A DNA stretch of 64,000 bases from Aquila chrysaetos chrysaetos (lineage: Eukaryota > Chordata > Aves > Accipitriformes > Accipitridae). Below are positions 21,326 to 32,346 of this stretch, piece after piece (position 1 is the stretch's first letter; the number at the start of each line of letters is the position of its first letter). The position numbers and the translations under genes are program-made. The stretch covers positions 62,001 through 126,000 of the forward strand of contig NW_024470383.1 in the NCBI RefSeq assembly GCF_900496995.4, read 5' to 3'. The notes beneath the pieces were generated by a model, which worked only from the letters and a program-made list of their open reading frames with translations, made no database searches and was not told where the DNA came from.

Positions 21326-23336
21326 GTAAATGGCGAGGATTTTAACGTGGAGAGAGAATGGAAATGTTTTTCCCAGCTGCTCGCCCTCTTAATTCCCACT
21401 GGAAGGGGGTTAAAATCTCCCCAAAAAGCAAAAAGAACGGGAAAAAAATAGGATTTTTAGGAAGATTGAGGTGCTGAGGTGCCGCTTGGCAGCGAATCCC
21501 ATAAGAGAAGGGATTCATTTTGCCCAAGACCAGGGTTTGTTTCTGTCAAACCACGTTGTTGCAGTTTATTTTAGCGTCACCTGGGCTGAAACGAAGCCAC
21601 AAAAGAGGAAAAATGAGGTGAAAAATCGGGGGGGGGGCCTCCCCTGAAAGCAGTGCTTGCTTCCTCAGTCCATTCCAGGTGGTTTTGGTGTCACTGAGGC
21701 CAGAGCCGCTTTCCCCCAGGCTGCAAAAAAGAGCCTGGATTAATTAAAAAGAAGATTTAATGAGTAATTTAGGGAGGAGTGGTGCGAAACTGGCAGGCAT
21801 TTGCCTGAAATCTGCTGGTTTTGGGGTCTCTGGGGGACACCATGGCGAGGGAAAGGAGCTTAAAATCTCCCCCAAAACTTCAGGAATCTTTGGATTCGGG
21901 GTGTTTCACCTTTAAAAACCCCTGAGGAAAAAAAACAACGGGGGACATTGAACAGAAAGGGGGTTTGGGACGCCGGAGGATTTAATGTGATAAAATTATC
22001 GGTCGCTCAGAGTCTCGCCCCGGAGTGAAGCCGAGGGCAGGGAAAATCCCCAACTCTGCTTACTCAGCGCCTCGCCGCCGGCTTGTGTCTCGCCACCACG
22101 AAACGCCGGGTAAAACCACGGCTGAACCCGCGTTTTGGGCCAAAACACCCTAGTTTTGGGCTAAAACCCCTTATTTAGAGCCAAAACACCCGCATTTTGG
22201 GCTGCCACGAGGCTGAGCCGCTTTTGGCCCTGCAGGTATGGCTTAATCCCAGCATTTCCCTCCGCAGGGATCCAACTAAGAAGCACGAAATCCCTTAAAT
22301 TTACTTTTTCACCTTTTTTTTCCACCTCTTTCCTTCTCTCCGGCTGCTTTTCCGGGGCCAGATGAGCGTTTCGGGGCCGGGAAGGGGGAACCGTGCTGGC
22401 GGCTCTCGGTGTTACCAGCACTTTCTGCCTTACCCTTCGGGGCCGGGGGGGGGGGGAACCGCGGTGCTGAGAGACTCGCCCCCCTTCCTACTGCTCTACA
22501 CCCCTTTTTTTTCCCTTTAAATACCCCTTTTCCGGGTGTTTTTTTTTCCTTTTAATTCCCTTTTTCCGCCCGCCAACGTGGCCCGCGGCAGCGTTAACCC
22601 TTGAGCTGCTCACCCGCGCCGTTCCCTTGCCGAAGTTAAGCAATCGCTTTTTTTTTCCCTCTTTCTTTATTTTCTCTGTTGGGTTTTTTTTTGCCTCTTC
22701 CCTATTTTTTTTTCTTCTTTATTCTCTCAATTCCCCTTTTCCTCCCCCCTCCTCCCTTTTCCTGCCCTTGCTGACATCTTGCCTCCTCTGGCAGGAGTCG
22801 GGCTGGGCTCCGGGTGAGTAAAAACTCGCTGAAGACAGGACTTTGTGAGGTTTTTTAGTACTCAGATTTGATATTTTATTTGGTTTATCCCCATTTTTCA
22901 AACAGAAACCACCCCCACTTCACCACCCCCCCAGCCTCCACAGTGGCAAATCCACACCGGAGCCAGTCCCTGGGTTAATGTTTAACGGGAGCGGACTCTG
23001 CCCTCCTCTTCCCCGTGCGGAGGTTTGGGGTTGGGGTTTATTATTTGCTTTTTTTCCCCCTTATTTAAGGGGTTTTTTTGTATCTCAACGGTGCCATGTT
23101 TCTGGTGGGAGGCTCCGGGGCCACGCGGTTTCGCTTCCTCTCCCCGAGGTGTGTGTGTGGGGGTGTTGTTCCTCTTTTTGGGAGGCTGGGGGGGGGGGGG
23201 GGGGGGTTCACTGAGTGTTTTGGGGTGACACAACCGTGGGGTGTCCCTGTCCCCCTCCGGCACCAGTTTGGGGGTGGAATGGGGGGTCCCCTCTGTTTTT
23301 AACTCCCCCGTGTGTGTGTTTCCCTGCCCCCCCAGG
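21326..23336. other. Intronic stretch upstream of the MGAT1 coding exon; no gene seen
   Basis: AT-richer than its surroundings, with poly-pyrimidine tracts at 22500-22780 and a 19-G run near 23190-23208. No recognisable exon or domain was found. Confidence 0.5.
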
Positions 23337-23364
23337 TCCATGGCATGGGAGTGAGCGCTGAAGG

Positions 23365-24697
23365 ATGCTGAAGAAGAGCAGCTTGGTGTTGTGGGGGGCG
23401 GCGCTCTTCATCGCCTGGAACGGCCTCCTCCTCCTCTTCCTCTGGAGCCGCCCGGCCTCCCCCGGCGAAGGCGACCGACTGACGGCAGAAGTGATTCGTT
23501 TGGCGCAAGATGCCGAAACCGAACTGGAACGGCAAAAAGAACTCCTGCGCCAAATTCACCGCTACAGCGGGTTGTGGGGGGGGGCGGCGACGCGGGGTTC
23601 AAATCACCCCCAAACCTCCCCCCCCGCCGCCCTCCCCGGCGCCACCGCGACTCACCGATCCCGCCAGCACGGTGTTACCGGTGTTGGTGATGGCTTGCGA
23701 CCGCAGCACCGTCCGTCGGTGTTTGGATAAACTCTTACGTTACCGACCTTCGGCCCAACGTTTCCCCGTTATCGTCAGCCAGGATTGCGGTCATGCTGAA
23801 ACGGCTCGTGTCATCGCCTCCTACGGCGACGCCGTGGCTCATATCCGACAACCCGATCTCAGCGATATCCCGGTGCCGGCAGAACACCGTAAATTCCAAG
23901 GTTATTATAAAATCGCTCGGCATTATCGTTGGGCGTTGGGACAGGTTTTCCGGACTTTCCGTTACCGCGCTGCCATCGTGGTAGAGGACGATTTAGAAGT
24001 CGCTCCGGATTTTTTTGAGTATTTCCAAGCGGCGTTCCCGCTCCTCCTTGCCGATCGCAGCCTCTGGTGCGTCTCCGCGTGGAACGACAACGGGAAAGAG
24101 CAAATGGTGGATGTTGGACAAGCCGAGTTGCTTTACCGGACTGATTTTTTTCCTGGTCTTGGTTGGTTGCTTTTAGCCGAACTTTGGGATGAACTTGAAC
24201 CCAAATGGCCGCGAGCTTTTTGGGACGATTGGATGCGTCAACCCGAACAACGCCGAGATCGTTCCTGCGTCCGCCCCGAAGTCTCCCGTACGATGACGTT
24301 CGGTCGTAAAGGAGTGAGCCACGGGCAATTTTTCGATCAATATTTAAAATTTATCAAACTTAACGACCGTTTCGTGCCTTTTACCCAACTGGATCTTTCT
24401 TACCTCAAAAAGGAAGAGTACGAACGTTCTTTTCTCCCCAAGGTTTACGCCGCGCCGGAGGTGAGGGTGGAGGAGCTCCAAGGCAACCGGCGGCGGGAAC
24501 TCGGCGCTGTCCGCCTGCAGTACAGCGGCCGCGATTCCTTCAAAGCCTTCGCCAAAGCCCTGGGGCTGATGGACGACCTCAAATCTGGCGTCCCCCGTGC
24601 CGGTTATCGCGGCATCGTCAGCTTTGTCTATCGGGGACGTCGCGTTTATCTCGCGCCTCCTTCGGACTGGACAGGTTACGATCCCAGTTGGAGTTAG
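23365..24697 (+). CDS. MGAT1: MGAT1, N-acetylglucosaminyltransferase I (single coding exon; 1-nt frameshift)
   Basis: One exon encodes the enzyme that adds the first GlcNAc to Man5GlcNAc2 in the medial Golgi, the gate to hybrid and complex N-glycans. MLKKSSLVLWGAALF and the following hydrophobic run form a type II signal anchor. The stem is REVIRLAQDAE-like, then the catalytic domain starts at VLPVLVMACDRSTVRRCLDK. The metal-binding EDD lies in VVEDDLEVAPDFFEYF. FPGLGWLLLAELW and TFGRKGVSHGQFFDQ are nearly identical to human. The ORF ends GYDPSWS. The length is 1333 nt, one too many. The frame changes in the stem region next to the 9-G run at 23576-23584. Removing one base gives 443 aa (human 445). 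The catalytic part is fully open, so this looks like a homopolymer error. Confidence 0.95.
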
Positions 24698-24915
24698 CGG
24701 GCGCCGTGGCTCTGCTTGTTGTGGGTTTGGTTTGGGGTTTTTTTTGCGGGGGGTTGGTGGGTGTTTTCCTCCTTTTTCATCATTTTTTTTTGGGCGTGTC
24801 TTTAGCGGGGAGGATTTGGCGCGCAGCAGCGCACCGTTCACCCGCCACTTCTCTGGTGCCGCCATGGGGGAAATTTGGGGCGAGGGCAGCTCCAAGCGGA
24901 GAAATTATTTTCCAA

Positions 24916-24921
24916 AATAAA
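24916..24921 (+). terminator. MGAT1: MGAT1 polyadenylation signal
   Basis: AATAAA 219 bp after the stop codon, in an A-rich context. Confidence 0.65.
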
Positions 24922-25019
24922 AGGAAAAAAAAAACAAACCCTAAAAAAAGAACCCAAAATCCAAATTTCTTTTGTTACCTCTCAGCCCAGCTGCCAGCTC
25001 CGTCCGTGCTGCCCAGGCC

Positions 25020-25570
25020 CTATATTGTGCTATAGGGTGTCGTCCCTATATTCATTCAGCTCGATGCTCTGGTTGCTGCAGGCCACAAACTGACCTATGG
25101 GGCAGATCTCTGGCAGTCTATACAGATCTCTGGCAGTCTATACAGATCTGTAGGAGTCTATACAGTTCTGTAGGGGTCTATACAGATCTATGGGGGTCTA
25201 TGTAGATCTCTGGGGGTCTATACAGACCTGTATGCCGTGGTTCCTATATGGTCTCGGCCCTATATTCCAGGCCTTGTGTTAGGCTGTGCGGTCTAGGACC
25301 TGTATAAAGGTCTGTGCTCTCGTCCCCATATGTGGCTGTGCAGTCTGGGCCCTATATATGCTATATATATATATATATATTTACTCTATATGGGGTCATA
25401 TGGTGTGGGCTATGTGCTCTTGTGCCTGTATTGGGCTGTAGGGTCTGAGCGTTATATCCAGGCCCTATATCGCAGTCCATACGCTCCCCTCACTATAGTT
25501 ACACCCTATACCGCAGCCTGCTTGCTGGTCTATATGTTCTGTCCTATATGTTCCAGGCTTGGAGTACCAG
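25020..25570. repeat. Short tandem repeats: TCTATACAGATCTNTGG units and a (TA)n tract
   Basis: At 25100-25225 there are about seven units of 20-22 bp (GGGGTCTATACAGATCTCTG). They are followed by degenerate GGGCCCTATAT words and a (TA)n run at 25357-25380. Confidence 0.75.
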
Positions 25571-26420
25571 GGTCTGGGAGGGGCATAATTTCTGCTGCTA
25601 AAAAGCCCCTTTTATGTTAAAAAAGGCCTTTTTTAGCTTAAATAAACCCTCAGATGTGGCTTTTCAGGGAGGGGGGTTGGGCAGTGAGGGGTCTGGGGGG
25701 GAAGAAAGTCCTGCTTGGCTTCGTTTTGGGGAGAAAAAGCTTCTTTTCAGAGCAGGGGAAGTTATGAAATGGAAGAAATGAAATGAAATGATGAAATTTT
25801 ATCCCAAGAAACTGGGATAAGAAGTGGGGAAAAGGCCGGCTGCGGGGAGGGAGAACTGGGCAGACTGGTGACACTGGGAGGGATTTATGCCCTCACTCCC
25901 CTCTCCAAGCAGGATTTGGGTTAAATCTGGGTGGTTTCAGGGATATTTGCGGAACTCTTTTCTCCCCACCTCCACTGCTGGTGCTGAAAACACCAAGTCT
26001 TTTTATTTTCACTTAAAAGGGGGACAGTCTGCCCCAAAAAATGGGGCCTTGGGGGGTTATCAGCACTTTCACCCTGAGGCAGCAGTGCAAAACCTCTCTT
26101 TTATTAACCAATTCCTCCCCAATTTGGGGTTTTCTTCCCCATGGGCACCATTTTGTGACAGAAAATCCCCATTTCCCAGCGTGCTGCCTGCTGCCTAGGG
26201 GAAAATGTCCCCAAAACCCGAGGATTAAAAACACCAACACCCTCCCCGATTTGCACTGGAGCTGTATTTTGGGGCGAAATTGGTTCCTTTTGGGGTATAA
26301 CGAGCCGGCGATTAAAAAAAGTGCCTGTTTAGCCCCGTTTTTATAACCACCTGCCGATTATTAACCCGAATAATTGCAAACCCGCCACCCAAAATCCGCC
26401 TTTTTCCACTTATAATGGCC
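25571..26420. other. Intergenic stretch without a recognised gene
   Basis: I see no exon, domain or repeat array. An AATAAA on plus lies near 25641. Confidence 0.5.
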
Positions 26421-26449
26421 GCCAATGAGGAGCAGGGGAGGTCTTAACG

Positions 26450-26672
26450 CCCCCGCCCTCGCAGGGGAACCGCAGTCCTCACTCAGGTCCGCCCCTCCGT
26501 GTCCGCCGCGCTTCGCCGGCCGTGCAGTCCTCACTCAGGTCCGCTCCGAGGAGGGGCGGGGGGGGTGGGCCGCGCGGCGAGGAGCAGCCAATGGAGCGCC
26601 GCTGCGGGAGAACGAGCAGCCAGTCAGAGCGCGCTGCGCTTTATAGAAGGCGGGGCGCGGGAGATGGCGGGA
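26450..26672 (+). promoter_or_regulatory. Histone-type promoter of the H3-like ORF
   Basis: A GC-rich block with a direct repeat of TGCAGTCCTCACTCAGGTCCGC-type sequence (26470 and 26523) and a CCAAT box (AGCCAATGGAGC at about 26586). A TATA-like TTTATAGAAGG (about 26640) lies 46 bp before the MARAKQ ATG. CCAAT plus TATA close to the start with a very short leader is the usual replication-dependent histone layout. Confidence 0.5.
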
Positions 26673-26685
26673 ACAGCGCGGCGGG

Positions 26686-27060
26686 ATGGCGCGGGCGAAG
26701 CAAGCCGTGGGTGTTAAAAAAAATCCCCAAAACTCTCCTTCTCCAGCCCCACCGCACCCCAAAACGCGCCCGCGTTCCCCCCGGGCTCCAGCGCTATGGA
26801 AAAAGCTTCGTCTCTTGCAGAAAAAAAACCCGAAGCTGCTTCCCGCGGCCTCTTTTCATGGGCTGGTGCGAGGTTTCTCCATCATCCAGAAGGGTTTTGG
26901 GGTTCACGGAGCTGCCATGGCGGCTCTGCAAGAGGGCTGCGAGGCGCATCTGCTGGCTTTGCTGGAGGAATGGGGGTTGTGCGCGCTCCACGCCAAGCGA
27001 TCCGCTGTCCAAACTGCTGATGTGAGGCTGGTGAGGTGCCTTCAAGTGAAAAGAGGCTGA
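26686..27060 (+). CDS. Divergent histone H3-like protein (intronless, 124 aa)
   Basis: An uninterrupted ORF starts MARAKQ, matching the H3 start MARTKQ and keeping R2 and K4. It ends with a clear H3 histone-fold: LQKKNPKLL, FHGLVR, AALQEGCEAHLLALLEE, LCALHAKR, then D-x2-L-x-R. These align with QKSTELL, FQRLVR, MALQEACEAYLVGLFED, LCAIHAKR and DIQLARR of canonical H3 with almost no gaps. The tail is unlike H3: the ARKS motifs around K9 and K27 are absent and it is Pro-rich. Several fold positions differ (for example WGLCALHA for TNLCAIHA). It lacks the TLHAGR/longer loop of CENP-A. No histone stem-loop follows the stop; only a GAAGAGCTC word (about 27078) resembles a histone downstream element. 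It may be a testis or germline variant, or a decaying copy with an intact frame. Confidence 0.6.
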   Translation: MARAKQAVGVKKNPQNSPSPAPPHPKTRPRSPRAPALWKKLRLLQKKNPKLLPAASFHGLVRGFSIIQKGFGVHGAAMAALQEGCEAHLLALLEEWGLCALHAKRSAVQTADVRLVRCLQVKRG

Positions 27061-28545
27061 TTTTTCTCCCCCAGTGCTGAAGAGCTCTGGGCCTGCTGAT
27101 CTACGCAGAAAAGGCAATTTTTTGTTGTTGTTTATGCTTTATTTTTTTGTGTGGACTTTCAAATTAAACCTCTGTAAAGCTTTTCAGAGGAAAAGCAGAA
27201 GAAACAGAGTGTCAAGAGCTCATCTGTTAGAGCAGGATGCTGCAAAGAAGCACTTTGGTTTTTCACTCGTGACACGAAGCATCGCCGGACCTTGCGCTGT
27301 AATGAGCTCTCCTTTTTTGAGGATGACATCACCTACAACCTACCTCGCCGTGAACCAAGCGGGGAAGTGACTAATTACACAGCTGAGCCAGGCTGTAATT
27401 TGGGTTTAGCAGTGATCTGCGGGTTTGTCAGGAGCCTTATTTAAAATTAGGGCCCTGGAGATGAAAGCAGCCACCCTCTGCACTGCCTTTCCTGGTGGTT
27501 TCCCCTCTTCCTCGGGCCAATGTCACAAGTCTCTGCGGACAGGGAGGCAAGTCTGGCAGCGGAGGTGGAGCGATTGGGGCTGTAAGAGGCAGAGACCTGC
27601 CTGGTCCTGCCTGTGCTGCCTGATAACAGCGCTTTATTATGTGGTTTAACCCTAATAACGACTTCCTGCTATCTCAAGATGCTGGTTTGTTTATTTTTAC
27701 CCCTTCTATTCACTCATAGGTGGTGAAATGGGGGATAAAATCCCATCTGTGGCCTCTCTCTCTGCTCACATCCTGGCAGCAATTGCAAAACCACGGGGAG
27801 GCCCCAGCCTGAGTGATCCAGAGAGGCACAAGAAGTGGTTTTATCCCTTTTCCCTGAATTTCTCTGCAAATCTTAAGCAGAGACTTCTCTGCTTGCAAAA
27901 CCTTCCTACGAGGCATCCACCACCAGCAGCAAAGCTAATTTTTTTTTTTTCCCCCCCTCAAATTTAGCTCTCATATTTTTTAGGGAGGTTCTCCCTGTAT
28001 TTCTGGGTCTTGTTTACATTGACAAACAACTGGGGAAACAAAAATCTCTCCGTCCTCCTATTGAGGTTACTTTCTCATGGGGAGACACAGTGTGATGGTG
28101 GGGTAGAAACCCAACAAAAAGCATTAAATTGGCAAAAAAATATCCTTTGAGTGTGGCCCTTCTCCCCAGCATGCAAAATCCTCCTCTGCTCTGGGTCCAT
28201 GTGCGATTCCCTTCTCTTTCTTTAATTTCCTCCCCCCGCCCTTGAAAATATAATAATAATTAAATGGGTAAAAAATGTGCATTGAGGGTGGGTTTTACTT
28301 TGGGAAAGGGGGTTGGGGTAAGTGCTGTGCAGCTGTGGTGGGAAGCAAGATATTCCCTTGTCTTTTTTCCCCCTTTTGAGGCTTATTTTCACTGGAGAAC
28401 TGCCCAGCAGAGCTGCAAAAAAAATGGTATTTCAGGGGAATTTTGAGTCCGTGCAAACCTGGCAAGGAGCAGGAGGGCGAAATGTGATTAATTTTGCTAA
28501 ATTAAGTGTTAAAAGGAAAAGCAAATGGGGCTAGGGGGTGGGTTG
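27061..28545. other. Intergenic stretch, no gene recognised
   Basis: Moderately AT-rich with several short spurious frames. No domain, splice chain or repeat array could be supported. Confidence 0.5.
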
Positions 28546-28551
28546 GGGCTG

Positions 28552-28557
28552 TTTATT
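28552..28557 (-). terminator. PolyA signal of the 28.6-32.3 kb TRIM gene
   Basis: TTTATT on plus (AATAAA on minus), about 50 bp downstream of the TRIM stop codon. Confidence 0.75.
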
Positions 28558-28605
28558 GAGCAGGAGGGTTTGTTGGGGTGGTGAAAGGGTCTGGTTTTGA
28601 GAGGT

Positions 28606-31600
28606 TCAGGGGCAGAGGGTGAGCAGAGCCGGCCCCTCGCCCAGCCAGAACAGCGGCCGGAGCCGTTCGCCAGCGAAAGCGGCCGGGGGAAAGGCAAAGA
28701 TTTCGGTCTTGCTGTCGGCATCGCGGAAAGCCACCCGCCCGCCAGCGTAATCCAAAGCCACCTCGATACGTCGGGGCACACGGCCGTGGGGCAGAGATGT
28801 GGGGCTGGGCCAGGTGAGAGCCCGTAGCTGCCCCAACCACTGCCCCACAGCCCAAACGCCTCGTTCGGGGCTGAGACCGAAGCAGCCCTTACGGGACACA
28901 AATTCCCGAGCCACCCCCAGCGCCCAGTCGGGACCGGGACGAACCTCCACAGCCCAGCGGTGCCGACCCCCCGTGAAGCCCTGCTGACCCAAAACGCAGC
29001 GGAGAGACTCGAAACGCTCAGCTCCCGAGGGAAGAGGAGCCGGGGGCGATTCCCGGCGTCTCGCGGTCCGGCCGTCTGCTGACACGAGGATTTGGGGGTG
29101 AGCTGTGGCTGGGTCCAGCGTCACGGTTGCTGGGGTGGGGGAGGAAAGGGGTATTAACGGGATTCGGTGCATCAGGGTATCAGGTCCAAATATTGCACTC
29201 GAGCATCAGTCCCAGGCGTTGCATGAGAGCATCAGCCCTGAGGTGTTGCAAAAGAGCATCAGCTCAAAATATTGCACTCGAGCATCCCTCCTGGGTGCTG
29301 CACTCGAGCGTCAGCTCCAAATATTGTACCTGAGCATCAGCAGCAAATGCTATGCCTGAGTTTCAACCCTGGGCTTTGCACCAGATCACCAGCTCCAAAA
29401 GTTGCACATGATTATCAGCTGTGAATGTTGCACCAGAGCATCAACCCTGGGAATTGCACCTGGGCGCTGCACCAGAGCATTAGATTCTAATATTGGACCT
29501 GATTATCAGCTCTAAGTGTTGCACTGGAGCATGACCTTCAAATATTGTACCAGAGCATCAGTCCCAGTCATTGCACTGGAGCTTCGGCTCAAAATACTGC
29601 GCTGGAGCAACCACCCTGCGTGTTGCACCAGAGCATCAGCCCTGGGCATTGCACTGGAGCTTCAGCTCCAAATATCACACTCGAGCATCCACCCTGGGGG
29701 TTGCACCAGAGCATCAACTTCAAATACTGCACCCAAGCATCGGTCCCAGGTATTGCACCAGAGCATCGGCTCCAGATTTTGCAGCTGAGCCCCAGCTCTG
29801 GATGCTGAGTCTGAGTATCAGCCCCAGGCACTGAACATAAAGTCAGTCCTGAAGCCCAACTCACCTCTCCGGTATCCCCCCAAGTCTTCTTCCAGCGAGC
29901 ACCCCAAGATGTCTGGAAATAGAAGATGACCCCAGAGATTTGTACCCCTGGATCTGGCCCTGGGGCTGTCCCACATCCCCCCCCCCATTCCCCATTGCTT
30001 GGAGAGGTGGGAGACTCAAACCCACTTTGTGTGGGTCATTGCCTCCCTCCACACTGAATTAGCATCCTAATTTGGGTGCTAATTAACAGCCAGCAGCCCT
30101 CTGCACCTCCCACCTGCAGCTTCCCACCCCCTAAGGCTGCTATAAGGGGGATAAATCCCTGATTATTTTATATTAAAGGGGCATTTGCGATGCTTGGACC
30201 TTCCAGCCAAACTTTGCCAACCCTGGGGGGGTCTCTGCCCGCCCCAACCCTGCCCCAGGCTCCCATTTCTGCTTATTAAATCCCCTTTGCCAGTTTTCCC
30301 CCTCCAAACACCTTTAAACTGTGTCACCGCCTCTGCCAGCATGTTGGTTTTCAGGGCAAAATCCTCAAGATCCGCTTCCAGCTCTGGCATTGGTGGCAGC
30401 AATGGCTGTGCCCTCCACTCCGTGCACCTCGGGGAGGGGGCAAATCAGGGTGTTTAATGCCAAGAAATCCCCAAATTTCCCTTCCTCATGCTGGAAAACC
30501 ACAGGGAGAACTTTATTTCCCTGGGAAAGGCTCCAGCTCCTGCAAGACGTGACGGGAGATTCCCCCATCGCCACCAAGCTCCAGATTAACCATCAACCCC
30601 CCTAGCTCAAAAGCAAAAATCCCCGGGGAAGAGGATGCAGGGTGAGGAGGAGACCCCCAAAAGGAGGATTTTGGCCCCAAAACGCCGTTCCTGGTGATGC
30701 TTTTTGGCCCCGGTACCTGCTCAAGGTGATTTGGGCATCCTGGAGAGGAAGGGAGAGAGATGCTCAGGGCTGTTTGCTGGGGAATGAAAGCCAAAAGGGG
30801 GGAAGCAGAGGGATTTTGGGGAAGGGTTTGGCTCACCCGTAGCAGGTCACTGTCCGGTTGTCGGCACTTGGTCTGGAGCTCGGTGCGGCGTTGCCGGAGC
30901 CGAGCCAGCTCGGTGGCCTCACCGCGACGCTGCTCCTCCAGCCCTCGGCGTAGGCGACCAAGACGGATCAAGAACCGCGATTCCTGCTCGCCCAGCACCC
31001 GCCGAAGCCCTTCCAGCACCGCCAGCAGCTTCTGCTTCTCGGCATCGACTCGGGTCTGGGGGATGAAGGGAGAGGAGGAGGATGCTGGTGGGGGGATGAA
31101 GTGGTTTGGCCCCCATGGTGCGCCGTGACGGTGGGAGCACCCACCAGCATCTCCTGTCTCATTTCCTCCGCTGCCGCTGCCAGCCTGGCACGTCGCTCAT
31201 CCTCCTCTTGCAGGGCTTTTAGGGAAGTTTCGAACCGCTCCTGCAACCGAGAAAAGGGGTTTTGGCTCCTGGAGGGGGGGAATAAAGGGGGGCTGGCACC
31301 CCTGAAGCACCCTGGAGATGGCCAGCGTGGGCAGCCCCATCCTCATCCTCCTCTCTGGCTGTGCTGAAGCAGATATGCAAACATATCCACATTATAATTG
31401 GTTTTATAGCTATGATATATATATACACCCACACATTATATAGATATATGAATATATAGTGATGTATGCCCACTACGGGTCTCCCAGCCAGGCTGGGATA
31501 CCTCATCTTTCCAAGACCTCCCCTAAAAAGTCCCCACCAGCCCCTTAAACACCGCAGCCCCCCTTTCCCCCCCATCCTTGCACCCCCAGCCGGGTCCGGA

Positions 31601-32346
31601 CCCCCTTTGGGGACCCCCATTTCCCCTCCGTCCCCGGAAGCAGAGCAGGAACCCTCCACGGCGCATGCGCTGGGTGAGAGCTGGAGCTTTTAAATCACCC
31701 ATATTTAGAATTTTGGTCCCCAAACTGCCACCGTCCCCCACCCCATTGCATACTTAAGCCTCGGCAAATTGCAGCATTTCAGCTCAATTTTGACTTTGGG
31801 ATGCTCGCAGTGCTTTTTTTCCCCTGGAAAGGTGGGGAAAAGCTTTGCCAAATCTGAAAATATATATTTTGGGGGCTGAGTTTTAAGGGAAATTGGGTTT
31901 TTAGCGTTGCTCAGGCAAGGAGAGGGTGTTTGAGCTGGGGTTTCGCTCACCCTGTACTCGCGAGCGGCCTCTTCAAGGGGCACGGCACGGTGGGCACGAT
32001 TCTCGGCGCAAGCGGCACAGAGGAGGATCCCATTCCGGCGACAAAAAAGGGTGAAGGGTTGGCAGTGCTGCCGGCAAAGCTCCTCCGCCGCCGGCATTGC
32101 CAGCTCCTGGACGGCCGCCACCACGTTGGCCAGTTGCCGGTTGGGACGGAAGCCATCGCGGGGGAAAGGTAAACGGCATTGGGGGCAGGAACCGGCCCCA
32201 GCGGCATCTGCGGAGCAACAATCGAGGCAACGGCGGCAAAAATTGTGGCCACAACCCAGGAGCATGACGGGATCGCGGAAGAAATCCAAACAGACGGCGC
32301 AGGTGATTTCCTCCTGAAGATTTTCCACGGCTTGTCCCGCAGCCAT
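28606..32346 (-). CDS. TRIM10/TRIM15/TRIM27-like RING/B-box/coiled-coil/PRY-SPRY protein (7 exons)
   Basis: Minus-strand exons: 32346-31951, 31240-31145, 31055-30837, 30739-30717, 30412-30312, 29912-29865, 29129-28606. They sum to 1407 nt, 468 aa, and all phases agree. Exon 1 has a RING (CAVCLDFFRDPVML..CGHNFCRRC..CPQC) and a B-box2 (CRQHCQPFTLFC..CAAC..HRAHR). Exons 2-4 (96, 219, 23 nt) are the coiled coil. The last exon is a PRY-SPRY: VTLDPATAHPQILVS, FTGGRHRWAVEV and LDYAGGRVAFRDA. The SPRY ending (IFAFPPAAFAGERLRPLFWL) is closest by eye to TRIM10/TRIM15. A short 48-nt exon lies between coiled coil and SPRY, as in TRIM27/TRIM7 relatives. Likely an E3 ubiquitin ligase. TRIM10/15/26 sit in the same stretch of the mammalian MHC, so this may be their bird counterpart. 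Orthology is unresolved. Confidence 0.9.
29150..29860. repeat. GCACTCGAGCATCAGCCCTGG minisatellite in the TRIM intron
   Basis: About 25 units of 27-30 bp (TTGCACCAGAGCATCAGCCCTGGGCA / GCTCCAAATA) fill the intron before the SPRY exon. They create overlapping open frames on plus that are not genes. Confidence 0.85.

Noticed and set aside
26686-27060. CENP-A as the identity of the H3-like ORF
   Set aside because: It keeps the H3-type LCA-x-HAKR loop and MARxKQ start, and lacks CENP-A features such as the HAGR loop and Arg-rich short tail.
28606-32346. Naming the minus-strand TRIM as TRIM27 or TRIM7
   Set aside because: The RING resembles several class IV TRIMs, while the SPRY ending is closer to TRIM10/15. 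Without a tree no single name is justified.
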